A DNA stretch of 64,000 bases from an uncultured Acetatifactor sp. (GTDB lineage: Bacteria > Bacillota > Clostridia > Lachnospirales > Lachnospiraceae). Every line of letters begins with the position of its first letter. Positions within the stretch are counted from its first letter, which is position 1. Made by a program: the position numbers and the translations under genes. Shown here one piece after another: positions 26,301-34,361 of this stretch. A model generated the notes under the pieces. That model was not told where the DNA came from. It worked only from the letters and a program-made list of their open reading frames with translations, and did not search any database. The stretch lies in contig CALWSL010000003.1 of the NCBI GenBank assembly GCA_944384205.1, forward strand, positions 147,279 to 211,278, in the 5' to 3' direction.

Positions 26301-28066
26301 AAAAGAAAGAATCTTTTGAGAAAAAGAAGCGTTATGGCAGAGGAACCATTCTGCGCCTCGGAAGCTATTTGCTGCGTTATAAATGGCTTCTGCTTTTGGC
26401 GCTTATCTGCACCTTTGGCAGCAATCTGTTTTCGCTGATAGGACCGAGACTGACAGGCTATGCCATCGGCGCCATAGAACCGGGAGCAGGCGCAGTGGAT
26501 TTCGAGAAGGTGTTTTATTATGCGGCATGGATGGCAGGCTTTTATCTGCTGTCCGCTGTCATGTCATACGGCTTGCAGGTATTGATGATAACACTGAGCC
26601 GCAAGGTGGTTTTCTGTATGCGGCAGGATGTGTTTGAAAAGCTGATGACCTTGCCGGTGGGGTATTTTGATACCCACCAGACGGGAGATATCATCAGCCG
26701 TATTTCCTATGATATTGATACGGTTAATGCTTCCTTATCCAACGATTTGGTGCAGCTTCTGACGACGGTGATTACGGTTGTGGGCGCATTGTCCATGATG
26801 CTGGCAATCTCCCCGAAGCTGGTGCTTGTATTTGCATTTACGGTACCGCTCTCCGTATTGCTTACAAAGTATATTACAGGCAGGACAAAGCCGCTGTTCC
26901 GTCAGCGTTCTGCAAAGCTGGGTGAGCTGAACGGTTATGTGGAGGAAAAGATATCCGGTCAGAAGACCCTCAAGGCATATGCAAGAGAAGCGTATACGAT
27001 TGAACATTTTGACAGGAAAAATGAAGAGGCGGTTGAGGCTTACTATCGTGCAGAATATTATGGCAGTATTGTGGGTCCCTGTGTAAACTTTGTAAACAAT
27101 CTGTCCTTGTCCCTTATCAGCGTGTTTGGTGCATTGCTGTATCTGGCGGGCAGTATGAGCATCGGGGATATTTCCTCTTTTGTACTGTATTCCCGCAAAT
27201 TTTCGGGTCCCATCAATGAGGCTGCGAATATCGTGAGTGAATTGCAGTCGGCACTGGCGGCTGCGGAGAGGGTGTTCCGTCTGCTGGAGGAGACGCCGGA
27301 AGCTTTGGACAGGGAGGATGCAGAGGAGCTTACTGCGGTTTGCGGCGATGTGAAGGTGGAACATATCCGCTTTGGATACACAAAGGAGAAAACGATTATC
27401 CATGATTTGAGTTTTCACGCCGAACCGGGTAAATTGATAGCCATTGTGGGACCTACGGGAGCGGGCAAAACCACTTTGATTAATCTGCTGATGCGGTTTT
27501 ATGACCCGGATGCCGGTGAAATTCTGGTGGACGGCAAGCGGACGGATGCGGTTACCCGAGAGAGTCTGCGGAAAGCCTATGCCATGGTGCTGCAGGATAC
27601 GTGGCTTTTTCACGGAACCATTTACGAAAATCTGGCATATGGCAAAAGCGGGGCTACTAGAGAAGAGGTCATGGAAGCGGCGAAGGCTGCGCATGTGCAT
27701 TCCTTTATTATGCGTCTGCCCCAGGGGTATGATACCATTTTGACAGACGAGGGCACCAATATTTCCAAGGGGCAGAAACAGCTTTTGACGATTGCCCGCG
27801 CTATGCTTTTGGATGCGGGAATGTTGATTCTGGACGAGGCAACCTCCAATGTGGATACCCGCACGGAACAGCGGATTCAGAAGGCGATGCGCAAGCTGAT
27901 GGAAAATAAGACCTGCTTTGTCATTGCCCACAGGCTGTCCACCATTCAGAATGCGGATTTGATTCTTGTGGTGAATGAAGGCGAAGTGGTGGAGCAGGGC
28001 ACACACAGAGAGCTGATGGAACAGGACGGGATGTACCGGAGGCTTTACGAGGCGCAGTTTGAGTGA
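26297..28066 (+). CDS. ABC exporter half-transporter, catalytic partner
   Basis: The 589-residue partner has an N-terminal lysine-rich segment, six membrane helices (about 20-320) and an ATPase domain. Walker A is GPTGAGKTT and Walker B is MLILDEATSNVD with the catalytic glutamate. The signature is altered to ISKGQKQLLTIARAM. Thus the composite site made of its Walker motifs and the other subunit's normal LSGGQ is catalytic, and the second site is degenerate on both sides. Start ATGA overlaps the previous stop. Confidence 0.95.
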   Translation: MKKKESFEKKKRYGRGTILRLGSYLLRYKWLLLLALICTFGSNLFSLIGPRLTGYAIGAIEPGAGAVDFEKVFYYAAWMAGFYLLSAVMSYGLQVLMITLSRKVVFCMRQDVFEKLMTLPVGYFDTHQTGDIISRISYDIDTVNASLSNDLVQLLTTVITVVGALSMMLAISPKLVLVFAFTVPLSVLLTKYITGRTKPLFRQRSAKLGELNGYVEEKISGQKTLKAYAREAYTIEHFDRKNEEAVEAYYRAEYYGSIVGPCVNFVNNLSLSLISVFGALLYLAGSMSIGDISSFVLYSRKFSGPINEAANIVSELQSALAAAERVFRLLEETPEALDREDAEELTAVCGDVKVEHIRFGYTKEKTIIHDLSFHAEPGKLIAIVGPTGAGKTTLINLLMRFYDPDAGEILVDGKRTDAVTRESLRKAYAMVLQDTWLFHGTIYENLAYGKSGATREEVMEAAKAAHVHSFIMRLPQGYDTILTDEGTNISKGQKQLLTIARAMLLDAGMLILDEATSNVDTRTEQRIQKAMRKLMENKTCFVIAHRLSTIQNADLILVVNEGEVVEQGTHRELMEQDGMYRRLYEAQFE

Positions 28067-28069
28067 GTG

Positions 28070-28095
28070 GAGAGCTGCAAGTGACGGCAGCTCTC
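28070..28095. terminator. Hairpin between convergent genes
   Basis: GAGAGCTGC (28070-28078) and GCAGCTCTC (28087-28095) form a perfect 9-bp stem with an 8-base loop. No long T run follows on either strand, so its efficiency as a terminator is uncertain. Confidence 0.4.
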
Positions 28096-28114
28096 TTCCG
28101 GTCATGTGCGTGCA

Positions 28115-29089
28115 TTAATTTTGCATTTTTATTTGCTCCCCCTGAATCAGAGGATATCGCACCAGATGCCTGTCATCCAGATTTTCCCTGTGCATATTTA
28201 CCGCCGTAATCTGATGATTGTCATAGGTGGTATAGTAATAAATTCCTTTGTCGGTGTTGCAGCAGGAGGTATAGATTGTAATTTCATATTTCCCATCACC
28301 CACATCGCAGCAACCTCTTTGCTGGTCCACAGAACCCAATATATGAAAAAACTGGCTGACACTTTCTGCTTCCGAATCACCGGAAACGGAATTCATTTTT
28401 GTAAAAGCCACTCTGACAAAGCGGGATTGTGAGGATAAATCTCCCGGAAGTCCGAGGGCGCCCATGCCCCGGCTGTAGGTGTGCAGCGGAAGTCGGGCGG
28501 AAAAATGATTCTGAGGAGCTTTCGGAGACAAATTCATATAATTATTCAACTGAAACATCTGCTCGTCAAAGGGAGGATTATTTGTCAAAACGCCTGCCGG
28601 ATTAGGATAAATCCGAATACCCTCCCGAACGGACTCCACTGTAATAGTTTCGCTGTGGTCGGCAATCATCCAATGCAGTTCTGCCGGAGGAAGTTCCCGA
28701 CTGAAAGCCGTATCCACCAGATTTATTTTCGCAAGCAGAACCTTCGCCTCTTTTACGGTAGCGCACTGACCGAGAATCCATGGAATCAATTCAAATTGTG
28801 CCACATTGTCCCTGTCGGGCGCGTTTTCCGTATAATGTGCATTTCCCACGAAATTTAAGCCGGCCATTCCGAGTCCGGCTTCGTTTATCGCGTCATAGTA
28901 GAGCGGATAATCCTGCGTAACATATGCCATACCTATGATTGCATAATGCGTTTCCATCGTTTTCCTGTTGCGAAAGCAAAAAGGATAATTGCGCGGTGTT
29001 ATCGTAACCTCGTCGCCATAGGAAAACTCGTAATCCAGCGTTCTGCCAAAATAGAAATCTTTTGTCTGATAAGTTGCTGCTGTGCACAT
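28115..29089 (-). CDS. bsh: Bile salt hydrolase (choloylglycine hydrolase, Ntn family)
   Basis: The enzyme deconjugates glycine- or taurine-linked bile acids. From the ATG at 29089 the 324-residue protein begins M-C, and removal of Met exposes the nucleophilic Cys2, as required for Ntn hydrolases. Other active-site motifs match bile salt hydrolases rather than penicillin V acylases: FGRTLDYEFS, GLGMAGLNF, GVLTNNPPFD and LPGDLSSQSRFVRVAF with the conserved arginine. The C-terminal strand motif TDKGIYYYTTYDNHQI also fits. An upstream TTG two codons earlier would hide Cys2 and is rejected. There is no signal peptide. It is divergent from a polysaccharide deacetylase. Confidence 0.94.
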   Translation of the reverse strand: MCTAATYQTKDFYFGRTLDYEFSYGDEVTITPRNYPFCFRNRKTMETHYAIIGMAYVTQDYPLYYDAINEAGLGMAGLNFVGNAHYTENAPDRDNVAQFELIPWILGQCATVKEAKVLLAKINLVDTAFSRELPPAELHWMIADHSETITVESVREGIRIYPNPAGVLTNNPPFDEQMFQLNNYMNLSPKAPQNHFSARLPLHTYSRGMGALGLPGDLSSQSRFVRVAFTKMNSVSGDSEAESVSQFFHILGSVDQQRGCCDVGDGKYEITIYTSCCNTDKGIYYYTTYDNHQITAVNMHRENLDDRHLVRYPLIQGEQIKMQN

Positions 29090-29185
29090 AAACAATTTTC
29101 CTTTCCATTTGTATTGCGTTTAGGGTTTATAATTCCCTTGTCTGGGGCATATAATACTGTAAGAGTTCCAAAATGAGAGATTAAT

Positions 29186-29902
29186 ATGAAAAAAATTACG
29201 GCAGGGATTCTCGCGATTGATTTGGTGATGGGATTGCTGCTTTGCTGTGTGTATGGGAGCAGGAAGTTGGAGAGTATACGAAATGGGGAACAGGGAGAGT
29301 ATATACAGACAGTGTCGCAGGAAGTATCTGCCTGTCAGGATATGGATTGTAAGAAAATAGCGCTGACCTTTGATGACGGTCCCCATCCCTATTACACGGA
29401 ACAGCTTTTGGACGGCTTAAAGGAGCGGGGCGTCAGGGCAACCTTTTTTGTAACGGGAGAACATGCGGAGCTGCATCCGGATATTATTAAGCGGATGCAG
29501 GAGGAAGGACATCTTATCGGCAACCATACATACAGTCATATCCAGTTGACGGGTAAAAACCGGGAGACGTTTAAGAATGAACTGATTAAGACCAATGAGA
29601 TTATCAAGGAAATTACCGGTGAGGAGGTGGAATATGTCCGCCCGCCTTATGGCACATGGGACAAGAAATTTGAGCAGGAGTTAAATATGTTTCCGGTGTT
29701 ATGGACGGTGGACCCATTGGACTGGAGCAGCCAGAATGTGTCCACGATTACGAAGAGCGTGGAAGAAAAGGTGGAGGAAAACGACATTATTTTGATGCAC
29801 GATTATTATGATACGACGGTGACGGCGGCGCTGCAAATCATTGATGATTTGCAGAAGGAGGGGTATACCTTTGTGACGGTGGATGAGATATTGTTTGATT
29901 AA
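29186..29902 (+). CDS. Polysaccharide deacetylase, NodB domain (CE4)
   Basis: This 238-residue cell-surface enzyme probably removes N-acetyl groups from peptidoglycan or another amino-sugar polymer, often giving lysozyme resistance. A membrane anchor occupies residues 4-24 (ITAGILAIDLVMGLLLCCVYG). CE4 motifs follow in order: LTFDDGPH (catalytic base Asp and metal Asp), GNHTYSH (metal His pair), RPPYGTWD, DPLDW and ILMHDYYDTT, in which the catalytic His lies in LMHD. The closest functional types are PdaA/PgdA-like proteins. The ribosome site is weak (GAGAG). Confidence 0.93.
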   Translation: MKKITAGILAIDLVMGLLLCCVYGSRKLESIRNGEQGEYIQTVSQEVSACQDMDCKKIALTFDDGPHPYYTEQLLDGLKERGVRATFFVTGEHAELHPDIIKRMQEEGHLIGNHTYSHIQLTGKNRETFKNELIKTNEIIKEITGEEVEYVRPPYGTWDKKFEQELNMFPVLWTVDPLDWSSQNVSTITKSVEEKVEENDIILMHDYYDTTVTAALQIIDDLQKEGYTFVTVDEILFD

Positions 29903-29931
29903 TTGACGCGGTTTTGGGGTTATGATACAAT
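29903..29931 (+). promoter_or_regulatory. Promoter of the methyltransferase/HNH defence operon
   Basis: TTGACG (29903-29908), 17 bases, TACAAT (29926-29931), starting directly after the deacetylase stop. Confidence 0.8.
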
Positions 29932-29985
29932 ACAGTGAGTAATGTAGTATAGAGGAATTTACAAAAAAGGAAGGCAAATGCCATT

Positions 29986-31416
29986 ATGTCAAAACAGGAT
30001 AAAAATTGTCAGGTTCCTACTCCAATTAAGTATGTAGAACAGATGCTTGATTATGTTGGATACAAACACGATTTATGGGGACGCAAAGTATTGGAAAATT
30101 CCTGTGGAGAGGGTAATATACTTGTAGAAATTGTGAGAAGGTATATCGCTGATACTAAAAGGAATCGATATACTTCAGAAGAAATCGTCAAAGGATTGCA
30201 GACTGATATTGTAGCATACGAAGTGGATCGGAAAAAAATAGACATTTGTATAATGCGTTTGAATGATTTGCTTTCCTCGGAAAATTTACCGGAAGTCAGG
30301 TGGAATATAAAACATCAGGATTTTTTGAAAAGTGAAGAACAAAATGTAGAATTTATAATCGGTAATCCACCGTACATTACATACCATGATCTCTCGCAGG
30401 AAGAAAGGGAATTTCTGCAAAAGAAATTTGGGGTCTGTCAAAAAGGTAGATTTGATTATTGCTATGCTTTTATAGAAGCCAGTGTCAGGGCATTGGCAGA
30501 TAATGGAAAGATGATATACTTGATACCGTTTAGTATCTTTCGCAACCGGTTTGCAGCGGGATTAAGAGGCTTTCTCAGGAACTATATTACAAAGATTATT
30601 GATTATAGGAGTATCAATGTATTTCCGGGAATAACATGTTCCACATCATTAATTTTGTGTGAGAATGGAAGTGTTACAGGCAAAGTGGAATATGAAGATA
30701 TTTTGACACGGAATAAATTTATTGTGGAACGTTCTGAATTGAGCGAAGATGGACAAAAGTGGATTTTTCATAGAACTCTTTGCGGAAACAGGAGATTCGG
30801 CGATTATTTTAGTATTCATAATAGTGTGGCGACATTATGTAATAAAGCTTTTTTGTTTTTGACAGAAGAGGAAAAGGGTAAATATTATATTATTGACGGA
30901 GAGTCTGTTGAAAAGGAAGTAACGTTACCTGCGGTAAGTACTAAAAGTAGCAGAACGCTAAAAAATGGAGGAAGAGAAACCAAAATAATTTTTCCATATA
31001 AAATGGTGGATGGAAAAGTTGTTCATTATTCGGAAGAGGAATTTAGAAATCAATATCCGTGCGCATGGAATTATCTTTATCGATTTTATGGTGATTTAGG
31101 TAAAAGGAAAGCAGATGAAAAAGCAAAATGGTTTGAATATGGCAGAAGTCAGGCATTATCAGAGGTTTTCGGGAAGAAGCTTGTAATACCGATGGTTATA
31201 ACAAATTCTACGAAAACATATATTGCCGAAAAAAATGCAATTCCGTATGCGGGTTACTTTATTAAGGTAAATCCTGGTAGTGGTATGACTTTGCAGGATG
31301 CTAAGAAGGTGCTTGAGAGCGCCCAATTTTATCAGTATGTGAAAGAGGTTGGGACTCCCACAACAATTTCTTCTTACAGAGTTTCTGTACATGATATCAG
31401 TGAATTCCTGTTTTAG
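29986..31416 (+). CDS. N6-adenine DNA methyltransferase
   Basis: This 476-residue enzyme should methylate adenine in DNA using S-adenosylmethionine. The SAM-binding motif I is LENSCGEGN (about 36-44), and the catalytic motif IV is N127-P-P-Y130. The order is that of Eco57I/TaqI-like enzymes. The C-terminal half (about 230-476) probably holds the target recognition domain. No nuclease motif is present, so cleavage would have to come from the HNH protein three genes downstream. The gene is first in a tight four-gene operon and visibly AT-richer than the flanking chromosomal genes, consistent with transfer. The sequence specificity cannot be read. Confidence 0.9.
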   Translation: MSKQDKNCQVPTPIKYVEQMLDYVGYKHDLWGRKVLENSCGEGNILVEIVRRYIADTKRNRYTSEEIVKGLQTDIVAYEVDRKKIDICIMRLNDLLSSENLPEVRWNIKHQDFLKSEEQNVEFIIGNPPYITYHDLSQEEREFLQKKFGVCQKGRFDYCYAFIEASVRALADNGKMIYLIPFSIFRNRFAAGLRGFLRNYITKIIDYRSINVFPGITCSTSLILCENGSVTGKVEYEDILTRNKFIVERSELSEDGQKWIFHRTLCGNRRFGDYFSIHNSVATLCNKAFLFLTEEEKGKYYIIDGESVEKEVTLPAVSTKSSRTLKNGGRETKIIFPYKMVDGKVVHYSEEEFRNQYPCAWNYLYRFYGDLGKRKADEKAKWFEYGRSQALSEVFGKKLVIPMVITNSTKTYIAEKNAIPYAGYFIKVNPGSGMTLQDAKKVLESAQFYQYVKEVGTPTTISSYRVSVHDISEFLF

Positions 31417-31428
31417 CGAGGCGTATAA

Positions 31429-33858
31429 ATGGCAAAAAAACTTTATTTCAGGACTAATTCAAGGCATATTGGACAATTGGGCAGAGAACTTGTAACGGAT
31501 TTTGTTACTGCCTTGGTTGAGCTTGTAAAAAATTCTTATGACGCAGATGCAGGGAGTGTACAAATTAAGATTGAGAATGCCAATACGCCACACAGTCGGA
31601 TTACTGTTACAGACACAGGCAGTGGTATGACGCAGGAAGAATTTGAGAAGAAATGGATGGTTATCGGAACCAGTAATAAGGTCAGTGAACCATATACTGC
31701 AAATGGCAGGAAGCGGACGGGTAAAAAAGGAATCGGACGTTTTTCTGTTGAAAGACTTGCTGAAAGGGCAACCATTTATTCTTTTACGAATCAGGAGGAT
31801 TTTAAGGTATCCATCAATTGGAATCAGTATGAAGAGATTTCAGTAGACGCGCTGAGACAAAGAATTAAAATCCTGCGGGAAGGGAAGGATGTCTCCGCAG
31901 CGAAGTTTATTGCGAATCAAATAGAATACTATCTATTGTTATCTGATGTTGATGAACAGGATAGAAAGATTGTAGAAAAATATGCAGGGGTTGTAGATAA
32001 TTACGAGATTCTCTTTCGAAAAGATGTTTTATCTGATATCGAGCGACTGATACTTCCGATGTTGGAGAAAAAGGAAGGCACGGAATATGGAATCGAGGAA
32101 ATCGGTAATCCGCTGGAACGGATAGAAAACAGAAGCCGAGAAGAGAATTATAAACTTTTGGAAGAACTGAAAGGAAGAGAAACAAAGACAGAAAAAGACA
32201 ATAAGATAACCGGAATGGTATTGGTGTTGGAACGCTTGCGGGATAATTGGCGCCAGAAGGATATTGATAAGCTTCAGAAGGAACTGAGGCTTCTTGTTGC
32301 GCCTGAATTTATTGAGAAAGACCCTTTTTATATTGAACTTGTGGCAGACCAGTTCAAGATACCGGAAGAAATGTCAGTGAATGATATTTTGCACATGCGG
32401 TATGCCAAATTGGATGCAAGCATTACGGATGAAGGGAAAAGGTCTGTAATTTTCTATCAGGATAATGACGGAAATCATAAAGAAATTGCGGAGCAATATG
32501 AATTTCCGTTGCTTTGCGGGGATATTTCCTTTGAACTGTACTATTTCCTGAGAGATGCTGTACACATGAAGAATGAAACGTATGACTATCGTTTTGCATT
32601 GCGGATTCTTGATACATATTGCGGAATTAAGATTTACAGGGATAATTTCAGAGTAAAGCCATACGGTGAAACTGGTAATGACTGGCTGGAGTTGGATAAA
32701 GATAAGGTAAAAGATACGCATGGCTACAGGGTAGGTAATAATCAGACGGTTGGAGTAATCAAGATTTCTGATGCGACCAATCCGTTTTTGATTGATGCAA
32801 CAAACAGAGAAGGAATCATTGAAAATCAGGCATATGAGCAGTTAAAAGAGTTTGTACTCAGGTGTATTAATATTATTTCCGAAATAAGGCGGGAAGCATT
32901 TGAAAAATCTAAATCTGAGTTAGAGAAGGCGAAAGAAGCAAAGAAGAAACATCAGCAAAAGGAAGAAAAGTATAGGCGCGAGCAGGATAAACGCTTTCAG
33001 GATACAATGAATCTGATGAAAAGCGGAGCGTCTGTAAAGGTTGTGCAGAGTGCATTTGAACAATGGAAACAGGATGAAGAACGATATCAGAAAGAAAAAG
33101 AAGAGAAATATGAGCAGACGGAGAGTGCATATCAGAAAGTATTGGATTACCAGGAAAATGAATTGTCCATGTATAAAAATCTCGCTACATTGGGAATTTT
33201 GACAGGTAACTTTGGACATGAGACGCAGGATATTATTTCAAGGATTGGTAATAGTATTGCATATTTTGAGGCTTTAACGCCAACAATAGAAAACAGGCAT
33301 TTTGGAAATATCACAGGTATATTGAAGTCTGATTTTGCGCGGATAGAAGGTTATAGTTCTATGATTGTGGAGTTTCTGCGCAAGCATAAGAGAGATGTCA
33401 AGGAAAATCTGGATTTTGGAGTGGTTTTAAATGACATCTGTAATTTGTATATTGGTATGTTACAGGAGTTTCAGATTGATTTTTCCTGGAATTCGCAGGA
33501 TGAAATCTGTTTTACCATGCGGCAGATTGATTTGGAATCCATTATAATTAATATGATAACAAATGCTTTTGAACAATTAAAAGGAAAACCGCAGAGAGCT
33601 ATTCATATTCAATTCAGTCAGGATGATGAAAATATTTACCTGGAATTTGAAGACAGTGGAAATGGAGTACCGATAGACAAACGTGAAAAGATATTTCAGG
33701 CATTTGTGACTACAAAAGAGGACGGAATTGGTCTGGGACTTAATATTGTCATGGATATTGTGAAAAGCTATGGTGGAACAATAAAGATATTAGACTCAGA
33801 AAAATTAGGCGGTGCCAGGTTCCTGATTCATTTTGAGAAAAAGGAGACAGAACAATGA
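31429..33858 (+). CDS. Double GHKL ATPase: MORC/MutL-like N-domain fused to histidine-kinase-like C-domain
   Basis: This 809-residue soluble protein has two GHKL-fold ATPase domains. The first has E31 and N35 in LVELVKNSYDAD, D62 in DTGSGM, GTSNK (80-84) and the lid glycines in GKKGIGRFS (98-106), the pattern of MORC/MutL/Hsp90-type ATPases. A middle region of about 350 residues leads to a charged coiled coil (about 490-580). Then comes an H-box-like segment with H597 in NFGHETQD, and a second ATPase with N712 in MITNAFEQL, D742 in EDSGNG and GIGLGLN at 766. This is a histidine-kinase core. No membrane segment is present. It sits 12 bases behind the methyltransferase and overlaps the receiver gene by 4 bases. 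Confidence 0.85.
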   Translation: MAKKLYFRTNSRHIGQLGRELVTDFVTALVELVKNSYDADAGSVQIKIENANTPHSRITVTDTGSGMTQEEFEKKWMVIGTSNKVSEPYTANGRKRTGKKGIGRFSVERLAERATIYSFTNQEDFKVSINWNQYEEISVDALRQRIKILREGKDVSAAKFIANQIEYYLLLSDVDEQDRKIVEKYAGVVDNYEILFRKDVLSDIERLILPMLEKKEGTEYGIEEIGNPLERIENRSREENYKLLEELKGRETKTEKDNKITGMVLVLERLRDNWRQKDIDKLQKELRLLVAPEFIEKDPFYIELVADQFKIPEEMSVNDILHMRYAKLDASITDEGKRSVIFYQDNDGNHKEIAEQYEFPLLCGDISFELYYFLRDAVHMKNETYDYRFALRILDTYCGIKIYRDNFRVKPYGETGNDWLELDKDKVKDTHGYRVGNNQTVGVIKISDATNPFLIDATNREGIIENQAYEQLKEFVLRCINIISEIRREAFEKSKSELEKAKEAKKKHQQKEEKYRREQDKRFQDTMNLMKSGASVKVVQSAFEQWKQDEERYQKEKEEKYEQTESAYQKVLDYQENELSMYKNLATLGILTGNFGHETQDIISRIGNSIAYFEALTPTIENRHFGNITGILKSDFARIEGYSSMIVEFLRKHKRDVKENLDFGVVLNDICNLYIGMLQEFQIDFSWNSQDEICFTMRQIDLESIIINMITNAFEQLKGKPQRAIHIQFSQDDENIYLEFEDSGNGVPIDKREKIFQAFVTTKEDGIGLGLNIVMDIVKSYGGTIKILDSEKLGGARFLIHFEKKETEQ

Positions 33859-34358
33859 AAGAATTATTGGGATTATATATTGAAGATGATATAAGTAATG
33901 TGATGGTGCAGCAGGCGAGATTTGACTTGTTTGAAGGAATCAGTTTAAAAGGTTTGGAGACATTGCCAAGTAAGGTTGAAGAATTTTATCCAATTATTAT
34001 AAGAGAGCATATTGATTTTTTGATAATTGATCACGAGTTGGACAAACAAATGGTATCTTATAAAGGCAGTGACGCATTAAATGAAATCCGTAAACATGAT
34101 AGTACCATATATGCGATTTTGCTGACCAATTATCCCTTAGAGGATTATAAGGAGGAATTAGGGGCTTATGATTATCAACTCACAAAAAGTGAGATGAAGG
34201 AAGCCGGAAAAATCGAGGAGGTTGTTCAAAAGATAAAAAGAGCCTGTGAGTTAAGGCGTGATAATAAAATGTTGGCTGAAATGGAGCAGCGACAGAAGGA
34301 AAAAGAAGAATTGATTAATGAGTTAAAACGTTTTACAGAAGCCGGAAAGAAAGGGTAA
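33855..34358 (+). CDS. Stand-alone response-regulator receiver domain
   Basis: The 167-residue protein shows the receiver fold: acidic pair in YIEDD (D11/D12), candidate phospho-acceptor D59 in FLIIDHELD, switch threonine T91 in LLTNYP and conserved K111 in QLTKSEM. There is no DNA-binding or enzymatic output domain; residues 125-167 form a charged coiled coil. AGGAG precedes the start, and ATGA overlaps the kinase-like gene, so equal expression is expected. It is the natural phosphoryl partner of H597 in the upstream protein, and through its coiled coil it may contact another operon product. Phosphotransfer is inferred, not shown. Confidence 0.8.
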   Translation: MKELLGLYIEDDISNVMVQQARFDLFEGISLKGLETLPSKVEEFYPIIIREHIDFLIIDHELDKQMVSYKGSDALNEIRKHDSTIYAILLTNYPLEDYKEELGAYDYQLTKSEMKEAGKIEEVVQKIKRACELRRDNKMLAEMEQRQKEKEELINELKRFTEAGKKG

Positions 34359-34361
34359 TAG

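Noticed and set aside
26735-28105. Long minus-strand open frame of 456 codons
   Set aside because: It lies entirely opposite a well-conserved ABC exporter gene and has no recognisable protein motif; it is a codon-bias shadow.
29986-31416. Type IIG enzyme combining methylation and cleavage
   Set aside because: At 476 residues it has no nuclease motif; the nuclease is a separate gene.
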